NCBI GenBank assembly: GCA_040877935.1
Contig: JBBDNB010000026.1
Span: forward strand, 45,807 to 109,806
Reading direction: 5' to 3'
DNA length: 64,000 nt
DNA from: Chitinophagales bacterium
GTDB taxonomy: Bacteria > Bacteroidota > Bacteroidia > Chitinophagales > CAIOSU01
The notes beneath the pieces were generated by a model that was given only the letters and a program-made list of their open reading frames with translations, did no database searches and was not told the origin of the DNA. Position 1 is the first letter of the stretch. Each line of letters starts with the position of its first letter. Shown piece by piece: positions 61,207-64,000 of the stretch. Position numbers and translations under genes: made by a program.

Positions 61207-61574
61207 TTGATACCAATGTGGTTTCTGATTATTTCTCTTTCACCCTGCCTGATTCCGGCATGAAGTTTATGGATAAGGTTGTTGACGAAGTTCCAAAACT
61301 GTCTATCATATCACAAATTGAGCTGCTTTGTTGGAAAACTGAAAAATCCACAACACAAAAAGTTAAAAGCTTTATTGCTGATAGTTTGATTTTGGACATA
61401 TCGCAGGGTGTTATCAATCATTGCGTTGAAATTCGAAAAAATAGAAAAATCAAAACACCAGATGCTATTATTGCCGGAACTGCCTTAGACAAAAGCTTTA
61501 TCTTGCTTACAAGAAACACAAAAGACTTTCAAGGCATACCGGGTTTAGATGTATTAAACCCACATGAATTATAA
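61191..61574 (+). CDS. PIN-domain (VapC-like) toxin
   Basis: 127 residues from ATG 61191; the ATG at 61203 (ATGA overlap with the antitoxin stop) is possible but would shorten the first strand. The acidic catalytic set of PIN nucleases is present: Asp8 in MIDTNVVSDYF, Glu in SIISQIELLCW, Asp in KTPDAIIAGTAL and Asp in RNTKDF. VapC-type toxins cut tRNA or rRNA when freed from the antitoxin. The pair lies between gldD and recG. Confidence 0.9.
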   Translation: MGQYMIDTNVVSDYFSFTLPDSGMKFMDKVVDEVPKLSIISQIELLCWKTEKSTTQKVKSFIADSLILDISQGVINHCVEIRKNRKIKTPDAIIAGTALDKSFILLTRNTKDFQGIPGLDVLNPHEL

Positions 61575-61620
61575 ATCAAATACCAAAACTGAGGCGCATT
61601 TGCCAAAAGGTATAGAGCAA

Positions 61621-61640
61621 AGCGAACGTCTGCCTTCGCT
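61621..61640 (+). terminator. hairpin after the toxin-antitoxin pair
   Basis: AGCGAA (61621-61626) and TTCGCT (61635-61640) form a 6-bp stem with an 8-nt loop. No strong T-run follows, so termination is uncertain. Confidence 0.35.
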
Positions 61641-61662
61641 AAGTAGGTGGAAGGAATAATTC

Positions 61663-61670
61663 TAAGTTTG
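61663..61670 (+). promoter_or_regulatory. putative -7 promoter box of recG
   Basis: TAAGTTTG fits TAnnTTTG and lies 41 nt before the TTG start at 61712. Confidence 0.45.
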
Positions 61671-61711
61671 TAACTTCATAGATTATTATCCTCAATAGGA
61701 AAACCTGCTTT

Positions 61712-63817
61712 TTGAATTCCAAATTAAAAACACCCGTAGAATACCTGAAAGGAGTAGGCCCGCAGCGGGCTGAACTGCTCAATAAGGAGCTCGGTATTTT
61801 CACTTTTAAAGACCTGTTGGACCACTTTCCCTTTCGCTTTGTAGATCGCTCTAAAATCTATACAATAGCCGAAGCCCCTGTAAATGAAGCGGCCATTCAG
61901 CTAAAAGGATATATCCGTAATGTCAGAACGATTCCGCAAAAGAGAGGACAGCGCATGGTTGCTACCCTGGAAGATGAAAGCGGCCAAATGGAGCTGCTTT
62001 GGTTTCGGGGTCTGCACTGGATATCAAAATATTTACTGCCCAACACATTGTACATCGTATTTGGGAAACCCGGTTTTTTCAACGGAAAGAAAAATATCGT
62101 ACATCCCGAAATAGAAATACTTAAAGAGCAGCAAGCAGACCTGAAACTTGGCTTTTCACCGGTGTATAACAGTACCGAAAAACTCAAAAACAGGGGACTC
62201 GACAGCAAAGGCATACAAAAACTTACCGCTCACCTGTTGTCGGAAATTAAAGACAGCGATCTGCCTGAATTTTTACCGCAATCCATCATCAATAAATATA
62301 GATTTCCGCTACGGGCAAAAGCCTACAGGGAAATTCACAAGCCGGGAAACCCGCGTGCCCTAAAAATGGCACAGGCCAGGTTAAAGTTTGATGAGCTTTT
62401 CCTGCTGCAAATGAAAATAGTGGGAAGCAGGCAATACAGAAAAGTTAATATTCCCGGGCAGGTATTTGATCAGGTGGGCACAAATTTTAATGCCCTTTAT
62501 AAAAGCCTCCCATTTAAATTGACTAAAGCCCAGGAAAATGCCATAAGAGATGTGCGGAAAGATTCGCTCAGCGGAAAACAAATGAATCGGCTGATACAGG
62601 GCGATGTAGGCAGCGGAAAAACAGTGGTGGCACTGCTATGCATGATGCTGGCTTTAGACAATGGCTTTCAAAGCTGTATGATGGCACCTACCGAAATATT
62701 GGCACAACAGCATTTTAAAGGAATATCTGAACAACTGGAAAAGTTGCCAGTAAAAGTAGCTATACTTACAGGATCAATAAAAGGAAAGGAGCGCAAACAG
62801 ATACTGACTGCGCTGAGCGCTGGTGAAATTGATCTTTTAATTGGCACTCATGCCCTGCTTGAGGGGAGTGTTGTTTTTAAAAACCTCGGTTTTGTAGTAA
62901 TAGATGAACAGCATCGCTTTGGTGTAGCACAGCGCGCAAAGCTTTGGAAGAAAAACACAAAGCCCCCACATATTCTAGTAATGACCGCTACTCCAATACC
63001 GCGAACACTGGCAATGACGGTATATGGGGATTTAGACACTTCACTTATTGATGAATTGCCTCCCGGCAGAAAACCTATTCAAACCCTACATTATTTCGAA
63101 AACAAACGCCTAAAGATGCACGGGTTTATGCGCAAACAAATAGAGCTGGGCAGACAGGTTTACGTGGTTTTTCCGCTGATCAATGAATCTGAAACACTGG
63201 ATTATAAAGACCTGATGGATGGTTATGAGAGTATTTCCAGAGCTTTTCCCATGCCGGAATTTCACGTGTCTGTAGTACACGGCCAGATGAAACCACAGGA
63301 TAAGGAAATGGAAATGCAGCGCTTTGCCGCAGGAAAAACACATATAATGGTTGCAACTACAGTGATAGAAGTAGGTGTGAATGTGCCCAATGCAAGTGTA
63401 ATGGTGATAGAAAGTGCCGAACGATTTGGTCTTTCGCAATTGCATCAGTTAAGAGGCCGCGTGGGAAGGGGAGCAGATCAGTCTTACTGCATTTTAATGA
63501 CCGGGCCGAAACTCAGCAATGAGGCGCGTATAAGAATGGATACAATGGTTCGAACCAACAATGGCTTTGAAATATCAGAAGTAGATCTCAAGCTTAGAGG
63601 CCCCGGAGATATCGAGGGTACACAGCAAAGTGGAATCACTCAATTAAAGCTGGCCGATCTGTCAAAGGATCAAAAAATATTGCAGGAAGCGCGTATTTGT
63701 GCGGAAGAAATTCTGGATAATGATGCCCGCTTGGAAAAGCCCGAACATCAGGTACTGTTGAAATATTTGATTGTTCATAGTAAACAGGAAAAAACCAATT
63801 GGAGTTTGATTTCCTGA
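61712..63817 (+). CDS. recG: ATP-dependent DNA helicase RecG
   Basis: 701 residues from a TTG start; I see no better upstream codon. RecG remodels stalled replication forks and branched DNA. The N-terminal wedge (OB) domain is at ~55-160 (AAIQLKGYIRNVRTIPQKRG, VATLEDESGQMELLWFRG). The helicase core has Walker A GDVGSGKT, the DEQH box VIDEQHRFGVAQRAKLW, TATPIPRTLAMT, VVHGQMKPQDKE, TTVIEVGVNVPNA and QLRGRVGRG. The C-terminal segment DLKLRGPGDIEGTQQSG is typical. Confidence 0.96.
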   Translation: MNSKLKTPVEYLKGVGPQRAELLNKELGIFTFKDLLDHFPFRFVDRSKIYTIAEAPVNEAAIQLKGYIRNVRTIPQKRGQRMVATLEDESGQMELLWFRGLHWISKYLLPNTLYIVFGKPGFFNGKKNIVHPEIEILKEQQADLKLGFSPVYNSTEKLKNRGLDSKGIQKLTAHLLSEIKDSDLPEFLPQSIINKYRFPLRAKAYREIHKPGNPRALKMAQARLKFDELFLLQMKIVGSRQYRKVNIPGQVFDQVGTNFNALYKSLPFKLTKAQENAIRDVRKDSLSGKQMNRLIQGDVGSGKTVVALLCMMLALDNGFQSCMMAPTEILAQQHFKGISEQLEKLPVKVAILTGSIKGKERKQILTALSAGEIDLLIGTHALLEGSVVFKNLGFVVIDEQHRFGVAQRAKLWKKNTKPPHILVMTATPIPRTLAMTVYGDLDTSLIDELPPGRKPIQTLHYFENKRLKMHGFMRKQIELGRQVYVVFPLINESETLDYKDLMDGYESISRAFPMPEFHVSVVHGQMKPQDKEMEMQRFAAGKTHIMVATTVIEVGVNVPNASVMVIESAERFGLSQLHQLRGRVGRGADQSYCILMTGPKLSNEARIRMDTMVRTNNGFEISEVDLKLRGPGDIEGTQQSGITQLKLADLSKDQKILQEARICAEEILDNDARLEKPEHQVLLKYLIVHSKQEKTNWSLIS

Positions 63818-63861
63818 GTACAGGCAGGATTGTTTATAAAACTGCATCTTAACCACTACCA

Positions 63862-63923
63862 AACTCCGGAGAGTTGTATGTTTTGACAGGCTATTGCAAA
63901 AGCTTTCGACCCCGCGGGGGTCG
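63862..63923. terminator. two hairpins downstream of recG
   Basis: AACTC-CGGA-GAGTT (63862-63875) and CGACCCC-GCG-GGGGTCG (63907-63923). Either could end recG transcription; the second lies next to the group II intron boundary and could be linked to its target site. Confidence 0.4.
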
Positions 63924-63952
63924 CTGTTCGCTGCTGGGTTTGGGTATTTTTA

Positions 63953-64000
63953 ATCGGGTAGGAAGCGGCTTTCACCGCTGTCCCCCCACACCACCCGGCA
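63953..64000 (-). mobile_element. 3' end of a group II intron (domain VI and end of domain V), rest beyond window
   Basis: Read on the minus strand, the edge begins TGCCGGGTGGTGTGGGGGG, as at the end of a bacterial group II intron domain V, and continues into a hairpin with stems GGA/TCC and AGCGG/CCGCT around TGAAAG. It ends CCTACCCGAT. The A in CTACCCGAT (63959) would be bulged and lies 7 nt from the predicted 3' splice end at 63953, the standard place of the branch point. The catalytic triad of domain V and the maturase gene would be to the right of the window and cannot be checked. Confidence 0.6.

Overview
The window comes from a chromosome of the phylum Bacteroidota. The evidence is direct: secreted proteins ending in type IX secretion (T9SS) sorting domains with YPNP-type motifs, the gliding/T9SS genes gldE and gldD behind ssb and mutY, TAnnTTTG-type promoter elements, almost no Shine-Dalgarno sequences, and the 30-residue COX24-like basic protein typical of this phylum. 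I see no prophage, CRISPR array, tRNA or rRNA gene.

Layout. 1-9.5 kb holds surface and secreted proteins, mostly on the minus strand: a dockerin-like protein cut by the window edge, a frameshifted conserved gene, a T9SS propeller protein, a lipoprotein zinc peptidase with a FISUMP domain, and two paralogous trimeric-fibre-like proteins, one with an S74 chaperone domain. 9.8-13.6 kb holds a propeller-type histidine kinase and a LuxR-type regulator, with three copies of a shared inverted repeat around them. 14.5-15.7 kb is a mobile mystery protein A/B (HTH/Fic) module with a clear self-regulatory operator array. mnmE and glpD are divergent. A beta-helix T9SS protein, a BlaI/M56-TonB pair and a hydrolase follow. 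23.8-26.0 kb is an AT-rich accessory stretch (membrane protein, GNAT-like protein with a 57-residue partner, YtoQ).

26.1-30.8 kb is a four-gene operon of exported proteins without known function. Two members share a small domain, and the last has leucine-rich repeats split by a repeated Trp-Trp module; this is the best candidate for an undescribed system. 30.8-32.3 kb is a SatD-like/DUF3307 pair with dyad operators. Then come a class A penicillin-binding protein, a lipid kinase, and a minus-strand operon (lipoprotein, NtrY-like kinase, second kinase, OmpR-type regulator, DUF1232-YgjP fusion).

43.7-64 kb is mostly housekeeping: deacetylase-like protein, cytochrome b-like protein, sodium symporter, Ntn hydrolase, CoA ligase, pcm, smpB, thioesterase, GT39, Kazal lipoprotein, RNase G, COX24-like protein, TPR, HU, mutY-ssb-gldE-gldD, a PIN toxin-antitoxin pair and recG. 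The right edge carries what looks like the 3' end of a group II intron on the minus strand. Intergenic spaces hold two roughly 110-nt fold-back elements and two related 20-bp palindromes. Several genes have a promoter -7 box exactly 4 nt before the start codon, which suggests leaderless mRNAs.
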